DNA from: Phoronis australis
Lineage: Eukaryota > Phoronida > Phoronidae
Direction of reading: 5' to 3'
NCBI GenBank assembly: GCA_002633005.1
Contig: NMRA01000456.1
Span: forward strand, 125,147 to 189,146
DNA: 64,000 bases
The notes beneath the pieces were generated by a model that saw only the letters and a list, made by a program, of their open reading frames with translations, ran no database searches and was not told where the DNA came from. Shown here piece after piece: positions 13,101 to 22,577 of this stretch. Each line of letters starts with the position of its first letter. Position 1 is the stretch's first letter. The position numbers and the translations under genes are program-made.

Positions 13101-16100
13101 TTTTGGAATCTGGAGGGCAAGAACACTCGGAATCTCGTTTCCGCTGCGGAACTAGAGAAGACATGAATTCGTAATTTTTGGTAGAAAATGGCAAATTTGC
13201 AGTTTCGTTGTCATTTTTCGCCAACTTGAATCTTTACCAGCAGACAAAGCTAACAGCAGCGTCTCCACTGAATTTGTTTAACCACAAGAAATTCTACCAA
13301 GTGGGCTTTCTGCAAGTTAAGCATTTTGGTACATACAAGGGCTTTTGTTCAACCAGTTTGTGATCTCCACGAGATCAGTGAGTCAACCGGTGGTCTTCAT
13401 CCCATACTCGCGGAGCTTTAAGCAGGGTGCCCATACCTGAAGTCAACATCTTAAACACCTAGTAACTCACCTATTTGTTTCAAGAAAAGGGCAATTGTGT
13501 CTTCACTCAGCGTTCCTTTCACTGAAACAAATTTGGTAGAAAATACATGAGCAGAGTTTGCAGATCACCATCAACAACCAACTTTATGGCACCTTTACGT
13601 CATTAGAAAATACTGATGGCAAACCACTTAACTCCTCACATTTCCTAGTTACCATTATGCAGGGAACAATACTGTCATTGTTCAGTGGGACTAACTCCCC
13701 ACTGATCTCAATGCTCACATCAATGTTCAGAACTGACAAATTCAGCGTAATAGAAGCATTGATGGGCAGGTCCGGGAACCAAATTATCAGCCAGATAGGT
13801 GACACACCCACTCAAGTAACAAGTGAGTATGGCTTTGGTTATCCTAGTAAGTTAATGCGTCCTGTTTAGTACAAACCAATACCTTGCAGATAATCAGCTA
13901 GGTCACCGCCATCACAATACTGAAATAGAAGATAAACAGGTAACCAGACCTGGCGTTTTGAAAAAAAAGAAGCGAAGTTAATAGGAAATAGGTCATAAAC
14001 ACTGCAAGACTTTCGCTTGACCCAATTTCCCACCTTGGTTAGCACAACTGGTCCCTGAGACATTTTGATTGAATCATTTGGCTGAATATCCCAGAGCACA
14101 GCGGTGGTAATTTGACAGTATGATGATGGCAAGGAATCTATATACATGCTTTGAAATCCGTATTATTGAGGATAAAATGAGCCGTGGTTACAGCACAATT
14201 TTAACACGCCTAATTATTATGCGCCAATGGTGTGAGGTACACTCCTAAAATTACCCCTGCTCTACGAACCTCTCACCAGCATGTGGTATGGCGATTTCAA
14301 GATAATAGTGATTTCAAATTGGACCTACCTTCTTGAACCACTGTGGGCTGTAGTCTACTTATGGATGGACATAGGCTTTAAACAACATTTAATCATGAAG
14401 AAATGACTGAATTTTAATGTTCAATGGAAAACAAAAAGAAAACATATTCTTAGGAAGCACTTGCTTTTTACCACAACTGACACAAGTGTAGTTCTATAGT
14501 TGGACATCTCTTAACACAAATGGTTGTCACTAAATTATTTTCCAAAGGTAACATACCTCCATGATGAGGTAGACATGATGAGCAGTCTCCTGGAATACAG
14601 GAAAGGAACTGAGATATCAATAATGAATAGTGTGAATGTCACAGACAACTCAAAAAACACTGGTGCACCCACAATTAGAACTCAAAGCTCCGCACTACAA
14701 GTCACAAATTCTTTATCAAAGTTAACAAGGTTGCCGTATGACACATAGATAGGATATTAACTGAGAGGCTGCAGCAGTACTATTGGAAATAATCCCAAGT
14801 GCCTTGCATCACATATTAATACAGGTCACACATCACCCTTTCTCAGCCTGTGGCATAATTGCCATACTGAATTTAAAGTGGCAATAAACTCGAATTCCGC
14901 CCAAGAAGTGAACTTGACATTTAAACTACTTGCCGCAATAAAATTGTTCTCGACTTCTTCTTACTTACATGAGAAAAGATGTCTGGATTTGTAAAGAACT
15001 GACAGTTCGTTATTCACCAAGACTGTGCTCGGAGAATAACAAGACTGTGCTTGAAGAATAACCTGATACGCCATGACAAGCCAACTTCTACAGAGGACAG
15101 AATCACATTTAGTAATGACTAACTGACAATTCTATTGAAGTCCTGAAATAACCTTGAATGTGACTAAACAACTGTGTGAGACTGATTTCGTTCGGTATAT
15201 GATCTACATCAAAAGTTTTTTGCCATGGAAGGTGGATTTAGAGCAGCTCCAAGCATTTTTAAAACAACGTTTTTTTGAGTGTTTCGTTGTCATTTGTTGT
15301 CAAATTCATAGAAAAACACTTGCCAAACTTCATAAAAACAGCGCAACAGAATGACGAGATACAGCTGCAAAATAATTGCCACTAGGGGGCACCACAGTAG
15401 TCAAATTCATCTGAAAACCAACGTCAGCTATGGTCTTCTCAGCGGGAACATATCTGCCAATTTTCATAATTATCCTTTGAGCAGTTTAACAGATAAGGCA
15501 GTGGACACCAAAAATGAACGGGGTGAATAACAAAATGGTCACTGGGTGGCACAGGAATCTGTCCAAATATAAGAATGCATTTCCATTACTTAAATAGAAA
15601 CTTGTTTGTCAAATTTAATGAAATTCTGTCAAAGAGTTCTAAATGTAAGAAAATAAAATTGCCACATGGGGCACAGCAGTGATCAGGACCCTCAAAAAAT
15701 TGTTGTCATTCATTGTCACATTCATAGGAAAACACTAACTTCCCATAATTCACAAGATCCTGTAAGACATTAAGAAAATACAGCTGAGAACTGAAAAAGC
15801 AAAAAAATCAACATAAGAACGAATCTGCGTGATCCTTTGAGCAGTTAAGCAGATTGAGAAGTGAACCACAAAAACGGACTTGAAAATAATAAAAAATAGC
15901 TTCTAGTTGGTGCAAAACACTTCAAAACCATCCGAAAATAGAAAGGCATTATTTTCTCCTTAATATACACATTACAAAATTTCATGAAACCCATCAAAGA
16001 GCTTTGAAGTTATAGAGGCAACATTAAACCTTAAAATTGCACAGGGGTAGTCCAATCAGTCCAAAGGTCGTCACCATGTCATCAGCTAATTAGCAACACA

Positions 16101-19100
16101 CTTACTGAATCTCATTAAGACTTGGCAAGGGGTTTAAGAGATACAGCAGTGGATGCTGGACGCACAGACAGATGGATGCCCAGACATATGGACGCCCACA
16201 CAAAGATGACGGCAATATGCACCCACATATGTATATGTGTACACATAAAATAGCTTTGCAACAAAGATAAAATATAATATCATTTGTACCTTTCAAATGA
16301 AAACGGTGCAAATTTTATGAAAAAAATTATCAGCTTATATCCCACAAATCTAATGTACCTTCAGTTCAATTTTGAGGTATCTCCAAAACTGTAAATTTGT
16401 CATCCTTCTCCAACAAAAAGTAGTCATAACAGAAATTACAAGCATTTTGAATGAGAGCAAATGTTATTATAAGGCAGTTTTCAAACACTAATGCTGTTGA
16501 GATACGTTCTGATATAATATCATACCTTGCAGTCCAAGAGGGCAACCACATTATCATGATGAAGACTGGACAACTCCTGAAAGTCAAACCACATACAGCT
16601 GACTGTAAGTTCACAAATGATATCAATCATATTATTATAGTCACAATTATCTCTCAATATGGCATTCATAACAAAGATAAACAGTTTTCAAAATCAACAC
16701 TCTAATGCAAATGTAATGCTCATTTGCACGAAAATGGTATAAAACATTTTATGCCGCATTCCAGATATTCCATACCCGGCAAAATTTCTTTTTTTTGCTC
16801 AGCAAGTTCTGTGACTTGGCAAGGTTGTGTATCAACAAATCCAACTCACCTTTAGAATTTTAATTTCTTTGCTCAGCAAGTTCTGTGACTTGGCAAGGTT
16901 CTTTTTTGTCACAGCTTTAATGGCAACAATGAAATCATGTTTCTGAAAAATAAAAATAACAGGAAATTTCAGTCATTTACAAGTTTTGTGGAACACCATA
17001 GGCCTTCTCCATTGGGTTGCCACTCAAATGTCGTAATTCTACACCACTTTTGATGGGGGTGGGAGGGGTGTGCTGCACAGAAAAAGAACAACAGGGAGTT
17101 TTTGTCGGTACCTTCAATTGATGAACAGAGGGTTCCACATAGTACACATGGATGGGCATAATCTGCCCACAGTGGATAGTGAAAAACAAAACTTAAGACT
17201 GAAACCCTTCAAATAATAATGACCATGTTTAGTTGAAGTTGAAGACGAGACTTTGAAAAGTACTTCATGTAAATGTCAAACTGCGTTATAAAATTGTATC
17301 CAAATATTGGATTTTTTGGAGTGATTTCATTTGATTTCAATAACGGGGCACATGCACCTTCATCCGCCATCATCTTCATGCCTATAATGTTTTTTTTTGC
17401 AGTTTAGAACATGGACTCTTTTTAGAACAAGGGTAAATTTTGCATTAACTTCAGCACACCTTTCTTATTGAGTAAGACCAAAGGAGCAGTGTCTGCAATT
17501 TAGAATTTTCTTTTAACAATGTAGAAATCAACAGTAAATCATAAAGACTTGAGAAAATGTTTAAAAATTAAGGACTCTTAAAGGTTTTATATCTGACTTA
17601 TGTTGTTTGATGGTAAATAAAAATCCAAGATTTGACTCCTTATGCATTGGCAGGGATACGCCTCCAGATGAGAATGGATCCAGAAAAGTGCAAAGGATTG
17701 GACAGAAAATAGGGAGGACAAAGCAGTGAAAGTAGAGCCATAGTTTGATTTAATAGAATGACCGTAAGAGGCCGTGGATGATAACAACATGGCATCAACT
17801 AGATTCATTCTGAATGATTCGTCTAAAGGTGAAAAATGCTTAGTCCCTTGAAACAGCAGCACCTGCTGATAATAGAGGTAAGTAGAAGACTCAATTAAGT
17901 GATTATTGTATGATGAATTCAAGATTAGGCAGAAAAACTGAGCACGGAGTTCAGATGCCACCAAGTGAGCAGCCGGCCAGCATCGTCCCTCGTTTACTAC
18001 GACTACGCGGATTACTTCTGTGGCTTTTTGTATCCACTGTGGAAATTTTTTTGAGTCATGAACTGGTACAGCATATATGCTCTTTACATCCCCTCAGTTC
18101 CTACAGTTTTCATTTATAGTCACTATCGGGGATTTTATTCACGATGTCGCTGTTTTTGTTTTGAACAATGAATGTCCATCACCACGAACGTCCACCTGTA
18201 TCATGATTTAATTATTATTACCCGGAAAATAAACGAGAGTAATTAACAGATTCGACCATTGCAAAAATTGTGAGTGAATTAGAGTGACGCATGGGCAACG
18301 TGTGTCAACTGACTGCATAAATTGCCCTTATATCAGCCTAGGCGCGAAATACAAGGGGAAAGAAGTATTAGTTTGGGTCAGACAGATTTACCAACATCGA
18401 CGACTTCAAATTAGGTACCAATAACCTCTATGGCTGCTATGCCAGGGCCCCTGTAAGTTCCTCCAAGGAGAAATGTGCCTGTGCCTTCTTAGAGGGAAAT
18501 ATTTCAAGGTAAGTGAAAAATTCTACCTCCCAATCACCATAAATAGCACCCCCCCCTGTTGCAAAGGCCTCATAGGTTCTGCCTCAATTAGCCAAATTAA
18601 CATTGTGAGCTGTTTCAAATTGTCACCTGTGTGAGTTACAAGTGATTAGAACCTCATGGGGAATTTTTCAATCACTTGATGGGAATTTTTGGACATCAAG
18701 AGGGGAACGAAATTACCATGCCCCTGACCAATCTGTTTAACAAACTTCTTCAGCTAGGCATTTATCCGTCTTCTTGGAAACATGGAATTATGGTCCCCAT
18801 ACACAAAAAAGGCTCCAAAACTGAAATTTCAAATTATCGCCCAATAACATTACTTAACACCCTGTCCAAAATCTTTGAGAAGATCATTGCTCAAANTCAG
18901 AGGGGAATGGGGCTGATATTTGGCCTCAAAATCGAGGGATTGAGGGCCCTGTATGCAGGAAGGTACTTATAGTCATATAACAATTATAGACCGACAGCCC
19001 AGTGTGAGACGTAATTACTAATTTGCCAATAAGTTTCCAGGCTAGGTCTGCCCTACAGGATGCCAACGTCTGAGCCATCAGCTTTGCTGACCCAGTTCAG

Positions 19101-19323
19101 ACAATGGCAGAGCCATGAGATATACCTCCTGGTATAGCTCATTGCCATAGGCATAGGGGTGGAGTATACCCAGCCCCAAAATCTAAATTTAATAATAAGT
19201 CTACATTTCCCTTCACTTCACTTCAGTTACCTTTTTGTGGCGTCCTTTGAACACTACAGCAAAAGCACCATGCCCTATCAAATCTTTTTTGCTGTACTCG
19301 AATTCATCCACTGATTCCATCAT
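2008..19323 (-). CDS. ULK1/2: ULK1/ULK2-type autophagy-initiating Ser/Thr kinase (20 exons)
   Basis: Homologue of Atg1/ULK, the kinase that with ATG13 and FIP200 starts autophagosome formation. Coding exons in transcription order: 19323-19231, 16942-16850, 16576-16526, 14589-14557, 13919-13883, 13521-13471, 12789-12667, 11275-11202, 10566-10323, 9598-9429, 8961-8738, 8029-7795, 7515-7408, 7342-7159, 6494-6324, 5526-5377, 4825-4638, 4175-4018, 3023-2905, 2201-2008. All have GT..AG borders and compatible phases, giving about 900 residues against roughly 1,040-1,050 in human ULK1/2. The start is the first of two adjacent ATGs (19323 or 19320); the frame stays open a little upstream, so it is the best guess rather than proven. 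The donor at 6323 (GTTTGT) is the weakest call. Order is N-terminal kinase, long Ser/Pro-rich linker with a LIR, C-terminal EAT domain. ULK1 and ULK2 cannot be separated; an invertebrate would normally have a single copy. Confidence 0.93.
2355..2690. repeat. Dispersed repeat, copy 1 (second copy at 44040-44355)
   Basis: This intronic stretch shares an ordered series of blocks with 44040-44355 in the same orientation. Both start near AAATAGAAATAGAAAT, contain a poly-A or TTTT-rich block, then GGTTGCAC, then GT(T/C)CAGTAATTTA, and end near AAAGATGTCATTC / AAATGATGTCATAC. No coding content seen. Probably an old non-autonomous element; limits are approximate. Confidence 0.6.
2736..2945 (-). repeat. 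53-base tandem repeat that includes a ULK exon end and its splice donor, 4 copies
   Basis: Four units at 2893-2945, 2840-2892, 2789-2839 (51 bases) and 2736-2788. The unit at 2893-2945 contains the last coding bases of ULK exon 2905-3023 and the donor GTAAGT. The next three lie in the intron as copies of the exon end plus donor. On the minus strand the 2736-2788 copy keeps an intact GTGGTAAGTTC, the 2840-2892 copy has GTGTGAAGTTC, and the 2789-2839 copy is most diverged. Reading past the true donor meets a TAA within a few codons, so the intronic copies cannot add in-frame protein. Confidence 0.9.
3198..3667. mobile_element. MITE with CAGGG termini and target duplication (470 bases)
   Basis: Ends are inverted repeats: CAGGGCTTGGAATG at 3198 and ATTCCAAGCCCTG ending at 3667. 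AAGTTT directly flanks both sides (3192-3197 and 3668-3673), consistent with a target-site duplication. CAGGG-type ends are typical of hAT-like non-autonomous elements, although those usually duplicate 8 bases. It lies in a ULK intron, has no transposase, and has relatives at 8142-8353 and beside 40421. Confidence 0.75.
3726..3930. repeat. Dispersed repeat with AATTTTTACC-type end, one of about seven copies
   Basis: Contains the blocks AAGAATCACCTGAAAGATGG, TGCCAAAAT, a run resembling TCCCAAATT, and ends in CCCAAATTGAAGAATTTTTACC-like sequence. The same blocks in the same order recur at 35215-35470, inverted at 43062-43280 and 60505-60675, and in weaker form near 61480-61700, 62390-62530 and 63090-63460. 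No protein coding seen. It behaves like an old high-copy MITE; boundaries are approximate. Confidence 0.6.
4638..9598 (-). CDS. ULK1/2: Ser/Pro-rich linker exons with LIR motif of the ULK gene
   Basis: Eight exons encode the low-complexity linker, about residues 267-743, rich in Ser, Pro, Thr and Gln. In exon 8738-8961 the sequence DDFVIVP (about residues 366-372) matches the LC3-interacting region of ULK1 in place and type (aromatic F368, hydrophobic V371, acidic residues before). It should bind ATG8-family proteins on the phagophore. Exon 4638-4825 encodes [14 protein letters not shown], a conserved stretch at the entry to the C-terminal domain in ULK1/2. Repeated S-P and T-P sites suggest phosphoregulation. 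In exon 7408-7515 an internal GT at 7469 could be mistaken for the donor, but using it gives an immediate stop, so the longer exon is right. Confidence 0.88.
5726..5800. repeat. Perfect 15-base tandem repeat, 5 copies
   Basis: TGACATCATTCCCAG is repeated five times without a mismatch, inside a ULK intron. The perfect identity indicates recent or ongoing array turnover. Confidence 0.95.
6204..6244. repeat. 41-base perfect hairpin palindrome
   Basis: Arms 6204-6223 and 6225-6244 are exact reverse complements of 20 bases separated by one base. It lies about 80 bases downstream of the donor of ULK exon 6324-6494, on the minus-strand transcript. No flanking target duplication was seen. Confidence 0.95.
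8142..8353. mobile_element. Short CAGGG MITE (212 bases)
   Basis: Termini CAGGGCTTAGAATGA (8142) and ATTCCAACCCCTG (ending 8353) are imperfect inverted repeats closely related to those of the element at 3198-3667. The flanking six bases (TTTTAA left, TATTAA right) differ at one position, a possible old duplication. Internal sequence is purine-rich and non-coding. Confidence 0.7.
9990..10110. repeat. Dispersed repeat (copies also near 33470-33605 and, inverted, 39070-39200)
   Basis: Shares ordered blocks with two other places: a TTTTGGAGA-like start, a block resembling AGTATCTGAAA, a segment like CATTTCTCAGATAC, then TTTGGCC and TTTTCTAAGGTCC. Non-coding, in a ULK intron. Limits approximate. 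Confidence 0.5.
10323..19323 (-). CDS. ULK1/2: Protein kinase domain exons of the ULK gene
   Basis: The first nine exons encode the catalytic domain, about residues 10-270. Visible landmarks are the glycine loop [11 protein letters not shown] (17-27), the ATP-binding lysine in VAIK (K40), the catalytic HRDLKPQN (H133-N140, base D135), the magnesium-binding DFG (D162) and the activation segment [14 protein letters not shown]177 in that segment aligns with the activation-loop threonine of ULK1 (human T180). All catalytic residues are intact, so an active kinase is expected. One exon is only 33 bases (14557-14589, [11 protein letters not shown]). The first intron (16943-19230) is the longest here and holds a LINE fragment; the other introns carry mostly short repeats. 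Confidence 0.94.
11826..12120. repeat. Degenerate minisatellite, about 50-base unit, roughly 6 copies
   Basis: Recurring blocks AGTGTTCA, TCA(C/T)GGAAGAAG, a C-rich run and TGGCTATCTAGTA repeat in order through this ULK intron. The copies are diverged and unit length varies. No coding content seen. Confidence 0.65.
16794..16900 (-). repeat. Direct duplication of part of ULK exon 2 into the following intron
   Basis: Thirty-three bases at 16868-16900, inside exon 16850-16942 and encoding part of the [11 protein letters not shown] stretch, are repeated exactly at 16794-16826, just past the splice donor. The offset is 74 bases, so the duplicated unit spanned the rest of the exon, its donor and some intron. 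The intronic copy diverges where the exon would end. Confidence 0.9.
18700..18895 (+). mobile_element. Non-LTR retrotransposon (LINE) reverse transcriptase fragment
   Basis: The plus strand encodes [19 protein letters not shown], then PIHKKGSK and [19 protein letters not shown]. This is the N-terminal part of the reverse transcriptase of jockey/CR1-like LINEs. The reading frame is open but stops matching exactly at the single N at 18896. No YADD catalytic motif, endonuclease or 3' end is present. It sits antisense inside the first ULK intron. Confidence 0.85.
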
Positions 19324-22300
19324 TGCAAATGATGACGCAAAGCACCCTCTCAAAGGCAAACCGAGCGACACGGGTGTTGAGGCCAATCACCGACATCAGT
19401 CAATAGTCATCGCTCATCAGACTCGCATACGATTACGAATGCATGATGAAGAAAGAATAGATTAATATTAAGTCATAATTAATGCAACAGACTCCTGTTC
19501 CCATTCAGAAACACATGGTCGAAGTCGCAAGAAAAAATGTGCCTCAAACGTTTCGACGCTACTGGCAGACAAACCTGACTTGTTTCGATGTTTTGTGTTT
19601 GTCTTGCATAAACACTTTGTTTAGGTTTAAACCTATTTGCCACTATTTATTAATCCGCCCAATAAGATAAATTCAATAAGCAACGTGCTATTCGCGACAG
19701 AGCTCCATTTTTAATTTTCATTTTTGTTATTCATGAAGATAAGTTATTAGATTTGAAGCTGAATTGGATATTTTAATGATTATGTTGCTCAAACACATAA
19801 GAAAGATTACTACGCAATCGATGTCAAAATCTCGAACATCCACGCGTGATTGCAAATATTGGTGCAAGAGAAAAATGGAAGCGCACGTGTTGGAAGACGA
19901 AGTATTTGTGAAATAATATAGTATTGCTCGTCCCGTATTGCAAAGTATCTTCTCCTCTCGAATGCTTTTTGAAATTCTTGACGATGCGTGCTCGTAGGTG
20001 AGTCATAGACGTCTTTACATCTGTGGCGTCAGCGGAGGGCAGTTTCAAAAAAAATCGACAGCATCACGTTGTTGTTGAGTGTTTGTTGTTGGTCCCACAG
20101 TGTGACCGATTCGTCTCAGTGTATATCATCACAGGCTTTAACGTCGGAGATAAAGAGTGTAATCCCAGCTCATTCTAGATGACAATTGCCGAATTTTTGT
20201 GACATGGGATTTATGGGTGCACTGCAAATGCATTTGCCAGCTTAGAGTTGCTTATTCAACAAATGACGATAGACACTACCGACTCTGGCCACAGCAGAGA
20301 GGGTAGTCACATAAGCCCTCCATACGTTTTTAGCCTATCAAGTATCATGTCTCACACTGAACCATCAAACAGATAGTGCCATAAACATCTTTTGCACATA
20401 GAGGTGGGGTGAGCAAATCAAAATTTCAAGTTTAACAAAATCGCATGAAAATGTGTTCAAGCAAAAGCTTTCGTTGAGTAGAATTTGCTAATTTTTGAAT
20501 TTTTATAAACGACCTAGTAGTTTTGATGCTAAAGCCATTTTTGTTGCCCAGAACGGCCCTTTTTCTAGAATTCAGCATCTAAGTTTCAGAATTGGGGTCA
20601 AAGTAGAGTTCAAGCTTGAATTATTTGTAGCAATATAGTATATAAATTTCTAAAAATGGGCTTTAACTTATTGGTACTATCTTGTATTTTAAGACTAACG
20701 AGCTAACGGTGTTGAAATTAGGGAAAAAGCAATTGAAAGGTTTGTGAAGCTGCGTTTTTCATTCTACGTTCAAAAAATGATGCACATACAGCTCTGAAGC
20801 TTTCAGGATTTCCTAGAAATGTCACTGAAACTAGGGTGAGCAAACCCAAATACAAATTTCATTAGAAACACTTGAAAAGAGTGTAGCTTTAGACATGCCG
20901 TTTATACAACTTTTGAATTTTTCAAATCGGTTCGGCGTTCTCGAATTATTTGAATTTGAGAGCCTCAAAAATGGCAAACCGCACCCAGAAATTTCAGGCC
21001 ACAGAAAATGGCAAGTTTAGACAACTATATTTGGGAATCCATAGCTCACAGTGTTCTTAAAACAAGTTGGTGAGTCCTTTGCAAGTAGGTTATCAACATG
21101 GCATAGACATCAAACCACAAATTATTATATTTTGCACGAACAAGAACAACAAAAATTGAAAAATTCACCATCGACTTAGTATGCTAATAGATATGAGCTT
21201 GTGAAAATCATGAAAAATGGCAAAATTTCGCTCTTGCTGAATTTCCGCCATATTCGTTTGCTCACCCTGTTGAAACATTAATACATCTGTATTAACTAGT
21301 AAATGCATTCTCAAAAAAGCAATTTTAAAATTTAAAAAAGTCTCGAAGTTAAAGGGTTTTGTAAGGGCTGTTCCAGTAAAATCTGTATGGGAGGGGTGAA
21401 GGCACCTTTTTTCACACCCACCACCCATATTTTTCATTTATTTCTTCAGCCTACCACCCGTAATTTTTTATAAGTTTGAAATGCAACCACCCGTAATTTT
21501 TTTGTTCTTGTGGTTGACTGCACAGGCGCTTGAGTTTGTCTGTTCCTCCATCACCACTAACGTCATTCATTACTAAGAAAACATATGTCTCTTATATGGT
21601 TATTAGCCATCGAGAAATTCGAGCACCTGTGGTTAAATGGTGTTATGGGCATGCCAATGAGGAGATCGGAGGGAGTGACAAAGTAGGAGCTTTTTGCAAG
21701 TTGCATTTTTGTTTCAGTTTTTGATTCTGTGCGGATTGTTTATAAAATTTACTAAAATTTCCCACCATCAAACATTTATGGCCCAATGAAACAACAACGA
21801 CCTGTAAATTTTTATTTTTTTGAAGTACGACCACCACCCATTTTGAATTTAAATCAAACGCAACCACCCATAAATTTTTATTTCAGTTGCCTTCCCCCCT
21901 CCCACACAGATTTTCCTGGAACAGCCCTAATTTAGGCAGCCTCTTTTCAAGATTTATTACATTTATTTTGCCATACGTAAAAAACCTGTAAAAATTTTCT
22001 TCATACGTTTTAACAATGTTGCTCGGACATCATTTCAACACCTATAACAGGACATTAAATTTGAAAATCTAACTAAGAAATCAACTACTTGCAAACTTTG
22101 CAAATGTCTAAACAAAAGGAGAATTGTGCCAACAGCCATAATAGAAACTACTGGCGACATCTATAGATACTTAAAACTGATGTCCGTAATGGAGACTGTC
22201 GGGTGGGACTACGTAACAGGACACCCCAGTTTCGCAACTATCTTACTTCGACCACTTACTCTTTTTCACCTCCTAAGTACCCTTGATAAAACGAATTGAT

Positions 22301-22571
22301 TGTTTAAATCCTAAGGTTTGTTAATGCCAGCTTTATTTAAGGTAGTGATTTTGGCTCGGCCAAATTAGGTCTTGCCGTGGAGACCTCTGTGTGAGGACAA
22401 TGTTAATGCCAACATTGCATGCTAACAACACGCCTGGAAGAAGGGACTTTTTTCTATTGTTAGTTAGAAAGCCTGCGTAACTCACATATATACATCTGGA
22501 TGATCCAGATAGTCAAGTAACAAAGTAAGCACTAGATCGGTTATTCCATCATTCTTCAATTTCTATTGCAG
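19324..22571. promoter_or_regulatory. Head-to-head region between ULK and AKAP1
   Basis: The ATGs of ULK (minus) and AKAP1 (plus) are about 3.25 kb apart with no convincing coding sequence between. The segment should hold both promoters and the 5' UTRs. The AG directly before 22572 looks like a splice acceptor, so AKAP1 probably has an upstream non-coding exon here. Apart from the MITE at 21364-21928 I see no clear TATA box, CpG island or other promoter element. Confidence 0.5.
21364..21928. mobile_element. MITE with 40-base terminal inverted repeats (565 bases)
   Basis: The 40 bases at 21364-21403 and the reverse complement of 21889-21928 agree at 37 positions and start AGGGCTGTTCCAG. Internally, CCACCC-type blocks (CAACCACCCGTAA / CAACCACCCATAA) recur several times. 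No transposase and no clear target duplication. Short ORFs inside are by-products of the repeats. Confidence 0.9.
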
Positions 22572-22577
22572 GTAATT

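Noticed and set aside
22566-22577. Slightly earlier start of AKAP1 at a non-ATG codon
   Set aside because: Those bases span the acceptor of a likely 5' UTR intron; the ATG at 22578 is the first true start.
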